Shown here one piece after another: positions 55,715 through 64,000 of a stretch of 64,000 nucleotides of DNA; positions within the stretch are counted from its first letter, which is position 1, and each line of letters begins with the position of its first letter. The DNA comes from Alteromonas stellipolaris. Its GTDB lineage: Bacteria > Pseudomonadota > Gammaproteobacteria > Enterobacterales > Alteromonadaceae. The translations under genes and the position numbers were made by a program. The stretch spans positions 1,116,001 to 1,180,000 of the forward strand of contig NZ_CP013926.1 in NCBI RefSeq assembly GCF_001562115.1. Reading direction: 5' to 3'. The notes under the pieces are model-generated. The model was given only the letters and a program-made list of their open reading frames with translations. It searched no databases and was not told where the DNA came from.

Positions 55715-56671
55715 ATGAGTATACAGTTTTTGGACTTTGAACAGCCGATAGCCGAATTAGAAGCAAAAATTGAAGAGCTTAGGTTGGTGAATCAAGGCGG
55801 TGAATTCGATGTTGGTATTGAAGAAGATATTAACAAGCTTCGCGGTAAAAGCGCTGAGCTAACGAAAAAGATTTTTTCTGACTTGGGCGCGTGGCAAGTA
55901 TCGCAACTTGCTCGCCACCCTATGCGCCCATATACGCTAGACTACATTCCGCGTATTTTTACTGACTTTGACGAGTTGGCAGGTGATAGAGCTTTCGCTG
56001 ATGACAAAGCCATTCTTGGTGGGCCAGCTATGTTAGATGGTCAACCTGTGATGGTGATTGGCCATCAAAAAGGGCGCGACACCAACGAAAAAATCAAGCG
56101 TAATTTTGGTATGCCTAAACCTGAAGGTTACCGCAAAGCACTACGGTTGATGAAAATGGCAGAGCGCTTTAATTTGCCAATTATTACTTTCATCGATACC
56201 CCAGGGGCTTACCCAGGTGTGGGCGCGGAAGAGCGCGGACAAAGTGAAGCCATTGCGAAAAACTTGTTTGAAATGGCTGAACTTACGGTGCCAATTATTT
56301 GTACCGTTATTGGTGAAGGTGGTTCAGGCGGCGCGCTTGCGATTGGTGTTGGCGATCGTGTGAACATGCTGCAATATTCAACTTACTCGGTTATTTCCCC
56401 TGAAGGTTGTGCGTCTATTTTGTGGAAAAGTGCAGAAAAAGCGCCATTAGCCGCAGAAGCAATGGGCGTAAGTGCAGGCCAGATTAAAGAGCTTGGGCTT
56501 ATTAACAGTATTGTTGAAGAGCCACTAGGTGGCGCTCATCGTGATCATGCAAGCATGGCTGCGAACTTAAAAGCAGTACTTAAACAGCAACTAAGCCAAC
56601 TTAAAACCTTAGACACGGCTGACTTGATGGAAGAACGTTATCAACGTCTTATGTCTTTCGGCTACTGCTAG
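55715..56671 (+). CDS. accA: Acetyl-CoA carboxylase carboxyltransferase subunit alpha
   Basis: 318 aa from the ATG at 55715 (E. coli 319); the frame is open to 55679, but AGGA lies seven bases before the inner ATG. It transfers carboxyl from biotin to acetyl-CoA, the start of fatty acid synthesis. The start [40 protein letters not shown] and [15 protein letters not shown] (oxyanion and acetyl-CoA site) are diagnostic. Confidence 0.97.
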   Translation: MSIQFLDFEQPIAELEAKIEELRLVNQGGEFDVGIEEDINKLRGKSAELTKKIFSDLGAWQVSQLARHPMRPYTLDYIPRIFTDFDELAGDRAFADDKAILGGPAMLDGQPVMVIGHQKGRDTNEKIKRNFGMPKPEGYRKALRLMKMAERFNLPIITFIDTPGAYPGVGAEERGQSEAIAKNLFEMAELTVPIICTVIGEGGSGGALAIGVGDRVNMLQYSTYSVISPEGCASILWKSAEKAPLAAEAMGVSAGQIKELGLINSIVEEPLGGAHRDHASMAANLKAVLKQQLSQLKTLDTADLMEERYQRLMSFGYC

Positions 56672-56731
56672 GTAAACGCAGAAAGCTAGCAGAAAAAATA
56701 GTACAGTGAGTGTATCGAATGGGCATAGCAA

Positions 56732-58045
56732 GTGAGTGAGACTGTAAGTCACATCTGTGAGTCTATCACTACTGCACTTGCTAACACGTCATTTGAAGCG
56801 CCACCTCTTCTCGTTGTTGCTTACAGCGGAGGGGTGGACTCCTCCTTACTGCTGTATACCTTGCATGCCTTTCGCGAGCAAACCTCTACGGCTGTCCACG
56901 CCGTTCATGTACACCATGGATTGAGCGTTAATGCCGATACGTGGCTACGCCATTGCCAATCTGAATGCGATAAATTATCAATTCCGTTTAACCATTATCA
57001 TGTTTCCGTTAAAAGTGGCGCTCGTAAGAGCCTTGAAGCTGAAGCCAGAGATGCCCGCTATAAGGTGCTACATGAGTTTTGCCATGCAAACAATGGCGTG
57101 CTTCTTTTAGGTCAACATGCTGAAGATCAGCTTGAAACCGTACTGTTACAGTTAAAGCGCGGTGCGGGGCCACAAGGGCTGTCAGGCATGGGAGCGCAAC
57201 AATGGCGAAATGGGGTACTTACCCTTCGTCCCATGTTAGCACTTCAGAAAAACGATATTGTTGATGCCGCGAATCGCCTTGATTTGCAGTGGGTCAATGA
57301 TGAGTCAAATGCCGATGATCGCTACGATCGTAATTTCCTTCGCAATCAGATTATTCCAGCGTTATCTGAGCGATGGCCTCAATTATCCAATACTGCACTA
57401 AGAAGTGCCCAGCTATGTGCCGAGCAAACAGCCTTAGTAACAGAGCAGGCTGAAATATATCTTAGTCAGTGCTTAGTGACAGATACTCAGCTAAAAGGCG
57501 CAGAGCTGCTTACCTTGTCTAAAAACTGGCAACGAGCCGTATTGCGCCAATGGTTTTCAAAACAATCAGCGTTGCTTCCCTCTCAAGCGCAACTAATGCA
57601 AATAGAAAATATGCTAATGGCGAAACAAGATGCTGCGCCTGAAGTGTCGTTTTCTTGGGGAAAAGTAGCAAGGTTTAATAGCGACCTTTATTGGTTACCA
57701 AAACCAAACACACAAATACCCCAATCCCTTGATGTAAGAGATACCGTCGACACTGAGTTATTTTGGTTGAGAGAGCCGCTAACACTCAGGGTGACAAATA
57801 AGCTGTCTGGCGCAGTAACCATTAAAATGGGCGTGAAGGGACTGCGTGTAAAGCCAAAAGGTGCACAGGTATCAAAGATACTTAAAGATTGGTTTAAACA
57901 GTGGAAGGTTCCTACGTGGGAAAGAGCCGAGGTGCCTATACTCTTTTTAGATGAAGAGGCGGTGGCGCTGGTAGTAAATCGAAAAGTCGTTATCTTGGAA
58001 ACCATGCCACCGACGTTAGCTGTTGAAATAGTGGGTGTAGACTAA
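56732..58045 (+). CDS. tilS: tRNA(Ile)-lysidine synthetase
   Basis: 437 aa (E. coli 432). It converts C34 of the CAU-anticodon tRNA-Ile to lysidine with ATP. The PP-loop is YSGGVDSSLL at residues 31-40; the later HHGLSVNADTWLRHCQSECD and LLGQHAEDQLETVLLQLKRG match the N-terminal domain, and a C-terminal recognition domain is present (VTIKMGVKGLRVKPKGAQVS). The start is GTG. Its stop codon lies in the palindrome TAGACTAAAGTCTA. Confidence 0.95.
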   Translation: MSETVSHICESITTALANTSFEAPPLLVVAYSGGVDSSLLLYTLHAFREQTSTAVHAVHVHHGLSVNADTWLRHCQSECDKLSIPFNHYHVSVKSGARKSLEAEARDARYKVLHEFCHANNGVLLLGQHAEDQLETVLLQLKRGAGPQGLSGMGAQQWRNGVLTLRPMLALQKNDIVDAANRLDLQWVNDESNADDRYDRNFLRNQIIPALSERWPQLSNTALRSAQLCAEQTALVTEQAEIYLSQCLVTDTQLKGAELLTLSKNWQRAVLRQWFSKQSALLPSQAQLMQIENMLMAKQDAAPEVSFSWGKVARFNSDLYWLPKPNTQIPQSLDVRDTVDTELFWLREPLTLRVTNKLSGAVTIKMGVKGLRVKPKGAQVSKILKDWFKQWKVPTWERAEVPILFLDEEAVALVVNRKVVILETMPPTLAVEIVGVD

Positions 58046-58051
58046 AGTCTA
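58038..58051. repeat. 14-base palindrome TAGACTAAAGTCTA, second copy
   Basis: Identical to 29136-29149. The tilS stop codon falls inside it. Confidence 0.6.
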
Positions 58052-58150
58052 TCTTTGTGAGTAATAAGGTGTCGGAGTAGGCAAATATTTGCCAGTGGGC
58101 AAAAGTAAGCTGTGACTTCATGGCAGCCGTGGCAAAACATGCTTATTTAC

Positions 58151-58173
58151 TTAGGTATATTTATTATACCTAA
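58151..58173. repeat. 9-bp inverted repeat TTAGGTATA/TATACCTAA
   Basis: Arms at 58151-58159 and 58165-58173 with a five-base loop, between tilS and the convergent diguanylate cyclase gene. No T-run follows directly, so it is not a clear terminator. Confidence 0.4.
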
Positions 58174-58336
58174 TATACGTAAAAAGCGTCGTCTCTACGC
58201 TACGATAACCACTGGGGTACTATTGTTATTTTTACTGAAGCACTGTCGCTAATTTCCGCCAACATTGCTAAAAACGCTCATAGTTAAAAACGCTACACAG
58301 GATACTTGATTCACTAAACTTGTGTGAACGGGTGGT

Positions 58337-59236
58337 TTAAGCGGCTAAGTAGCTATTTTTACCAGATTGCTTCACTTTGTATAACGCAGCATCGGCGCGG
58401 TCAAAAAGCTTACCGGTATCGTCACCCTCACGGTAAATAGCGCCACCTAAACTGCACGATACATTCATGCGTCTTAAGTAACTTGATTGGTTAATACTAA
58501 GCTGAATACGCGATGCGGCACATTCTAACTGAAATTGTGTTTGGCAATCTAAAAGGCAGCAGAACTCGTCGCCACCAAATCGAAATGCTTCATCTTCATC
58601 TCTTAGTACTTGTTGTAATTGAGACGCTACATGAACTAAAACGTTATCACCTTCTCGGTGTCCGTGGCTGTCATTAACCGATTTGAAATTATCTAAGTCT
58701 ATGACAAGCAATGAAAAACCTTCCTCGTGACGCTGAGCCCATCCTAACTGACGTATTAGTGCCTGATCGAAGCCTGAGCGATTCCCCAAGCCAGTTAGCA
58801 CGTCTTTAGTCGTCATCTGGTGTAGGCGTAAAAAAGATTGTGCTTGAGCGACTTGTTTAGCAAATAGTTCATGAAGTTGCTCTAGTGCATTTCGTTCAGA
58901 GAGAGAAAGCGGTACTGCAAAATAGTAATGCGCAGTGGCTTGTTTACCTTCCTGAGAGGTAACACCTGGCAATGGTATCGCCACAAGTGTTGACGATAGT
59001 TTGGCATTTCCGTATACCCAACGGGTGTCTAAATCCGATAAGCTTAAACCGGCCAATGAGAAAAAACCATTCAATTGGCGAAAGTAAATTTCACCAAGCT
59101 TTTCCAATTCCAGCGTAGACAAAATCTCGCTGATGAAGGAGGTTATTTCACTGGCAGATAACGCCTGACCCGTGCTAGCAGGAGGATAAAAATTGTCATG
59201 TTGTGTGCTATCGTAGATAGTAGTAGAGAAATCCAC
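58337..59236 (-). CDS. GGDEF-domain diguanylate cyclase with I-site
   Basis: 299 aa. The C-terminal GGDEF domain has TKDVLTGLGNRSGFDQALIR, VIDLDNFKSVNDSHGHREGD and the active-site FRFGGDEF. RDED at the I-site position (RxxD five residues before the A-site) suggests product inhibition. The N-terminal 130 residues are soluble and GAF-like in appearance (about 25-125, with LDTRWVYGNAKLSSTLVAI), but the sensor type is not certain. No signal peptide. Active c-di-GMP synthesis is likely. Confidence 0.88.
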   Translation of the reverse strand: MDFSTTIYDSTQHDNFYPPASTGQALSASEITSFISEILSTLELEKLGEIYFRQLNGFFSLAGLSLSDLDTRWVYGNAKLSSTLVAIPLPGVTSQEGKQATAHYYFAVPLSLSERNALEQLHELFAKQVAQAQSFLRLHQMTTKDVLTGLGNRSGFDQALIRQLGWAQRHEEGFSLLVIDLDNFKSVNDSHGHREGDNVLVHVASQLQQVLRDEDEAFRFGGDEFCCLLDCQTQFQLECAASRIQLSINQSSYLRRMNVSCSLGGAIYREGDDTGKLFDRADAALYKVKQSGKNSYLAA

Positions 59237-59497
59237 GGAAATGCCCCTTTAGCAATACGGAAAAATATACATAAGTGGAAAGTGTCAAAATTTGCCGCTT
59301 ATGCTAATTTGTTAGTAGGTATTAGCAAGCTTAATGCCAATTTCTGCAATATTGCTTTGCGATATAGTCTACTAAAAATGTAGGGTCGCTAGGGCTGCTG
59401 TAATACTTTGATGTTCAGTCGTATTTTAATTTAGATGTGCGTAAGTTTAATCAGCGCGGAACATTAAAGCCTCAAATTAACGGTAGGGAGATGTGAA

Positions 59498-61465
59498 GTG
59501 AGTGCCGGTTTTTTGAACGTTATCGCGTTAATGTTTATTGCCGTTTGTAGCGTGGCTATTTTTAAGCGCATCCATTTACCGCCAATTTTAGCGTATTTAT
59601 TTGCAGGTATATTAGCGGGCCCACAGCTCTTTGCGCTTTTCGCTCACCCTCAAGAAATGCATTTGCTGGCTGAAACTGGCATCGTTTTTTTGCTCTTCTC
59701 ACTAGGGCTGGAATTTTCCCTACCAAAGCTAGTGGCCATGCGCTCATTAGTATTTGGCGTTGGGGTTGGTCAAATGCTGCTGACCACCGCTGTATTTACC
59801 AGCATTCCTTATTTATTCGGGTTACCTATCAGTGCTTCCATTATTATTGGTGGGGCGCTGGCTCTTAGCTCTACCGCTATAGTCATCAAACAAGCAACTG
59901 AAATGGGTATTCTCAATAACAGAAGAACTCAGCTGGCTGTTAGTATTCTGCTATTTCAAGACCTTGCCGTGGTTCCATTCCTTATTGCTATTCCCTTGCT
60001 TGCTCAAAGCGGCGAGGTGAGCATTGCGTTTGCCTTAGGTGAAGCCTTGTTAAAAGGTATATTTGTCATCGCGTTTTTAATGTCGGTAGGCAAGTGGGTG
60101 TTGCCTTGGGTCTTTAGAGAAATAGCCAAAACCCGCACCGATGAGCTCTTTGTTCTTACCACAATTTTAATCGCGCTATTGGCTGGCGGCCTAACCTATT
60201 ACTTTGGGTTATCGATGGCGCTAGGGGCTTTCCTTGCGGGAATGATGCTAGGGGAGAGCCAATACAAATACCAACTTGAAGCCGATATTCGCCCCTTTCG
60301 CGATATTTTAATGGGATTGTTTTTCGTTACCGTTGGCATGCAGCTCGATATAAATGTGCTGTGGAGTAACTTCTTTACCATTGTTCTTGGCGTTGTTGGG
60401 CTGATGATTATCAAAATTCTTATGGTAAGAATGGCCGCTGCGTTTGTGAAAACTAATCCTCTGGATGCATGGTCGGCGGGTATTAAGTTATGTCAGATTG
60501 GCGAGTTTAGTTTCGTTATTGCTGCATTGGCGACCACTTATGGTGTGCTTACCACTGGGCAATCTTCTCTCATTGTGAGCATGGGGGTATTGAGCATGGC
60601 GCTAACGCCTTGGTTAATGAACAACAGTTTGGTATTTGCAAAGCGTATTGTGGCCAATAAGAGTGAAGACAATGCGCACAATACGTTAATAGTGGATAAC
60701 GATTTAACCAACCATGTTGTGATTTGTGGCTTTGGCAGGGTGGGGCAATCGGTAGCTCGCATGCTGAAGATGGAAGGCATTGCATTTATAGCGATTGATA
60801 TGGACCCGGTTCGTGTGCATGAAAGTAGGAACGCTGGTGAGCCAGTGCTGTTTGGCGATGCCAGTCAAAAAGACATTCTTAGTAGCGCCAATGTTGAAAA
60901 AGCAAAGCTTATCTTAGTCACCTTTGACCAACCTGATAAAGCAAAACAAGTTATTAGTGGCACCCATCAAATAGATAACACCGCAGATGTTATGGTGCGA
61001 ACTAAGCGAGACTATCAGTTAGATGGTTTATATTCTGCGGGGGCAAATCAAGTCGTACCCGAGTTGCAAGAAGGTAGTTTGATGCTTATTTCTCAAGTAC
61101 TGCATTACGCCGGTGTGCCCATGTCTCGAATCTTAAAGCGTGTTCGCGCGGAACGAAAAGGGCGATACGATCACTTGCATGGATTTTACCCAGGGGAAAC
61201 CACAGAAATAAGCTATGGCACTGAGGATAAACTTGAATTTATTCATGCTGTAGTGCTGTCAGAGCATGCTGCATGTATGGGAAGTAAAATTAAAGATATC
61301 GACTTTGCCAGAATGCGGGTGAATGTGCGTGGATTAAGAAGAAATGGTACTGAAGTAAAAGACCCCGATCATGAAGCTGTGCTACAGCCCCATGATGTGC
61401 TCGTTATTGCCGGAAAACCTCGGCGCGTAGAACGCGCTGAGAGGAAATTACTGGAAGGCAGTTAG
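59498..61465 (+). CDS. Kef-type cation:proton antiporter with RCK domain (CPA2 family)
   Basis: 655 aa. N-terminal 385 residues form 12-13 membrane segments of a CPA2 exchanger (LPPILAYLFAGILAGPQL, ALSSTAIVIKQATEMG, LFQDLAVVPFLIAIPLL). A TrkA-N/RCK NAD-binding domain follows with VICGFGRVGQSVARMLKMEG near 405-424, then a short TrkA-C-like part (about 570-650). This is the KefB/KefC layout of potassium efflux, although the C-terminal TrkA-C is more YbaL-like; no KefF/KefG-type partner gene is next to it. The start is GTG with AGGGAGATG upstream. Confidence 0.88.
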   Translation: MSAGFLNVIALMFIAVCSVAIFKRIHLPPILAYLFAGILAGPQLFALFAHPQEMHLLAETGIVFLLFSLGLEFSLPKLVAMRSLVFGVGVGQMLLTTAVFTSIPYLFGLPISASIIIGGALALSSTAIVIKQATEMGILNNRRTQLAVSILLFQDLAVVPFLIAIPLLAQSGEVSIAFALGEALLKGIFVIAFLMSVGKWVLPWVFREIAKTRTDELFVLTTILIALLAGGLTYYFGLSMALGAFLAGMMLGESQYKYQLEADIRPFRDILMGLFFVTVGMQLDINVLWSNFFTIVLGVVGLMIIKILMVRMAAAFVKTNPLDAWSAGIKLCQIGEFSFVIAALATTYGVLTTGQSSLIVSMGVLSMALTPWLMNNSLVFAKRIVANKSEDNAHNTLIVDNDLTNHVVICGFGRVGQSVARMLKMEGIAFIAIDMDPVRVHESRNAGEPVLFGDASQKDILSSANVEKAKLILVTFDQPDKAKQVISGTHQIDNTADVMVRTKRDYQLDGLYSAGANQVVPELQEGSLMLISQVLHYAGVPMSRILKRVRAERKGRYDHLHGFYPGETTEISYGTEDKLEFIHAVVLSEHAACMGSKIKDIDFARMRVNVRGLRRNGTEVKDPDHEAVLQPHDVLVIAGKPRRVERAERKLLEGS

Positions 61466-61559
61466 CCGCTCGTAAAATGCTTAAGACCGCTCTTGATGAT
61501 TTACAGCAAGTGAAAGCATTCAGAAACAATCACTTAGAAAAAGTGTTTAACAAAAAAGC

Positions 61560-61793
61560 TTATGCAACTTTATCTTTTTCTAAGTCCGCAAACTGCTTTT
61601 TCAGATCGTATTTTTCATCGGTAACAATTTTTTCAAGTACAGAAACCCGTTCCTTGAGTGAAGCAATTTCAGATTGATAAGCTTCCGCTGCTTTATCTGA
61701 CGCCTTATTTGATTTTTTAGTTTTTGATGAGCCTGTGATACTCACAATGGCCCAAGCGATAATCGCAACAATAAAAATAGCGGTCAGATTCAT
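61560..61793 (-). CDS. Small membrane protein, PspB-like
   Basis: 77 aa. One N-terminal membrane segment (residues 3-20), a Lys/Ser linker, and a coiled coil SLKERVSVLEKIVTDEKYDL resembling the C-terminal half of phage-shock PspB. No pspA or pspC is in the window, so a stress-envelope role is only a suggestion. The ATG has AAGGGA eight bases upstream. It converges on the antiporter gene. Confidence 0.7.
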   Translation of the reverse strand: MNLTAIFIVAIIAWAIVSITGSSKTKKSNKASDKAAEAYQSEIASLKERVSVLEKIVTDEKYDLKKQFADLEKDKVA

Positions 61794-62853
<1,060 letters not shown>

Positions 62854-62889
62854 TTTACCCTCCTTGTTAATACAAATTGGGAAATTGAA

Positions 62890-62931
62890 TAAGGCATATT
62901 TTCATTTCATAGTTTCTGCATTTATGCCTTA
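62890..62931 (-). repeat. 9-bp inverted repeat between mltF and the basic microprotein gene
   Basis: TAAGGCATA (62890-62898) and TATGCCTTA (62923-62931) around 24 bases; on the minus strand TTCAATTT follows. It may weakly terminate mltF or form a leader stem for the microprotein gene. Confidence 0.4.
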
Positions 62932-63009
62932 GCTAACCCACAGGCTAGTTACATTCAATGATACTGATCTTAGATGACATCATAATGACAAAATTCAATA
63001 TGGCGCCAG

Positions 63010-64000
63010 CTAAATTCTTCCTTGTTCGTCTAGCCAAAGTAAACTGTCGTAATATCGACGAATATTATCAACATACTGAAGCGCTTCGTCGCCCCGAGCG
63101 TACCCATAACGCGTTGTTCTGTAGTACTTCTTTTGCCTTAGCTGTGGAAGCCGTTGTTTAACGTCTACCCATAAATCAGGGTTGCCCCCCTGACGCTCTG
63201 TAAGAATTCGGGCATCTTCTAAATGCCCTAGGCCGAGGTTATACGCCGCCATCGCCATCCAGGTTCTATCAGGATCCCCAATTCGTGCAGGAATCCTTCC
63301 TAATAAGCTGGCGAAGTAGCGAGAACCTCCGCGAATGCTTTGTTCTGCGTCGGTACGATCTTCTACATCCCAATCATTGGCCGTGTCCATGGTCAGCATC
63401 ATTAAACCGCGAACGCCCGTGCGAGAAATTGCATCAGGATCCCAGTGACTTTCTTGGTAACTCATTGCGGCTAACAAGCGCCAATCCAAATCTCCAGCAT
63501 ATTGCTGAAACATACTTTTGTAGTCTTTTAATAGCGATTCGGCGGATTGATTAAATGCTCTACTATCAACGTAGTCAAATTGCCTAATGTGACCAAAATA
63601 CTTTTCTTCTAAAACGGTAAACCAACCTGATTGATGTACGGTACCAAAGTATTCAATAATGGCGGCTTTAATTGAATCATCTAATTCAGGGTTTAGCGCC
63701 CATGCCATCGGCATTTCTTCTCGTACGGTCAATCCGACAGCCAAATTGGGGTGACGTCTTCGTTGCAGCGCAAGGCGATTGCTATCAGCAAGGGTATAGG
63801 CGATATCGCCGGTAGCGACTTTTTGCAGCAATTCCTCAGCATCAGAATCTTCCGTAGTGACTAACAGCGACTCACTCGTGTTGTTTAATACTGCAAGTAG
63901 CTGCGCCTGACTGCTCCCTGACACCGTTACGACAGGTTCTGCAAGGCTATTGAGTTCTCGAGGCCTTGTAGTGCCCGCGCGGTAAACCAAGTGTTGAGCA
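63010..64000 (-). CDS. mltF: Membrane-bound lytic murein transglycosylase F, partial (5' end outside window)
   Basis: At least 330 codons; the frame stays open to the right edge (a TTG at 63990 is not the true start). MltF cleaves peptidoglycan to anhydro-muropeptides at the outer membrane. Visible are the end of the solute-binding-protein-like domain (TRPRELNSLAEPVVTVSGSS, to about the VLEEKYFGHI segment) and the complete C-terminal SLT domain with the catalytic Glu in AAMSYQESHWDPDAISRTGV, GLMMLTMDTA and AMAAYNLGLGHLEDA. The missing part would hold the signal peptide. Position beside tadA matches E. coli. Confidence 0.93.
   Translation of the reverse strand, partial: AQHLVYRAGTTRPRELNSLAEPVVTVSGSSQAQLLAVLNNTSESLLVTTEDSDAEELLQKVATGDIAYTLADSNRLALQRRRHPNLAVGLTVREEMPMAWALNPELDDSIKAAIIEYFGTVHQSGWFTVLEEKYFGHIRQFDYVDSRAFNQSAESLLKDYKSMFQQYAGDLDWRLLAAMSYQESHWDPDAISRTGVRGLMMLTMDTANDWDVEDRTDAEQSIRGGSRYFASLLGRIPARIGDPDRTWMAMAAYNLGLGHLEDARILTERQGGNPDLWVDVKQRLPQLRQKKYYRTTRYGYARGDEALQYVDNIRRYYDSLLWLDEQGRI

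Noticed and set aside
58139..58252. 37-codon frame with hydrophobic ends and an RKKRR core after tilS
   Set aside because: No ribosome binding site is visible and an inverted repeat lies in it; it could be a small membrane protein but support is too weak.

Overview
The window looks like chromosomal DNA of a marine gammaproteobacterium of the order Alteromonadales, most likely Alteromonas or a close relative. This rests on moderate AT content, gammaproteobacterial gene order (glnD-map-rpsB-tsf-pyrH-frr-uppS-cdsA-dxr-rseP-bamA-skp-fabZ-lpxA-lpxB-rnhB-dnaE-accA-tilS), typical protein families (DUF3192, DUF3301, DUF3549, Syd, TruC, YqcA), and the absence of phage or insertion-sequence genes. The genus is inference; no rRNA or tRNA gene is visible.

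Layout. 1-4.1 kb: mlaA (outer-membrane lipid asymmetry) convergent with galE, a small membrane protein and a POT-family peptide transporter. 4.4-12.6 kb: a surface polysaccharide locus. A leftward operon (lipoprotein, KpsD-like, KpsM-like, KpsT-like, KpsE-like) diverges from a rightward set (WecA-like sugar-phosphate transferase and two family 2 glycosyltransferases). galU follows. 14-22.5 kb: comEA-like, NAD-type isocitrate dehydrogenase, an HDOD protein with a DUF3192 partner, a diguanylate cyclase paired with ppnN, then queF and syd divergent.

22.5-31.5 kb is the most accessory-looking part. It holds a coiled-coil protein, a DUF3192 lipoprotein, a GNAT acetyltransferase, a GFA/CENP-V protein, LexA-regulated umuDC and an S9 peptidase lipoprotein. 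It ends in a stretch of about 670 bases with 48 GGA triplets and a strong terminator, which I read as an unusually large CsrB-type regulatory RNA. It lies between syd and yqcC-truC-yqcA, where csrB sits in E. coli, although the neighbourhood is expanded here.

31.5-58 kb is core: yqcC-truC-yqcA, dapD-glnD-map on the minus strand, then the long plus-strand translation, isoprenoid, phospholipid, outer-membrane-biogenesis and lipid A cluster through dnaE, accA and tilS. The rpsB leader has a clear promoter and a structured 5' UTR. lpxD, normally between skp and fabZ, is absent; a strong terminator stands there. 58-64 kb: a second diguanylate cyclase, a Kef-type antiporter, a PspB-like small membrane protein, tadA, an unrecognised 50-residue very basic microprotein, and the C-terminal part of mltF running off the right edge.

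The main points for follow-up are the giant CsrB-like RNA with its possible UvrY/GacA site, the basic microprotein, the missing lpxD, a homopolymeric G/polypurine tract upstream of comEA, and the mixed-type polysaccharide locus.
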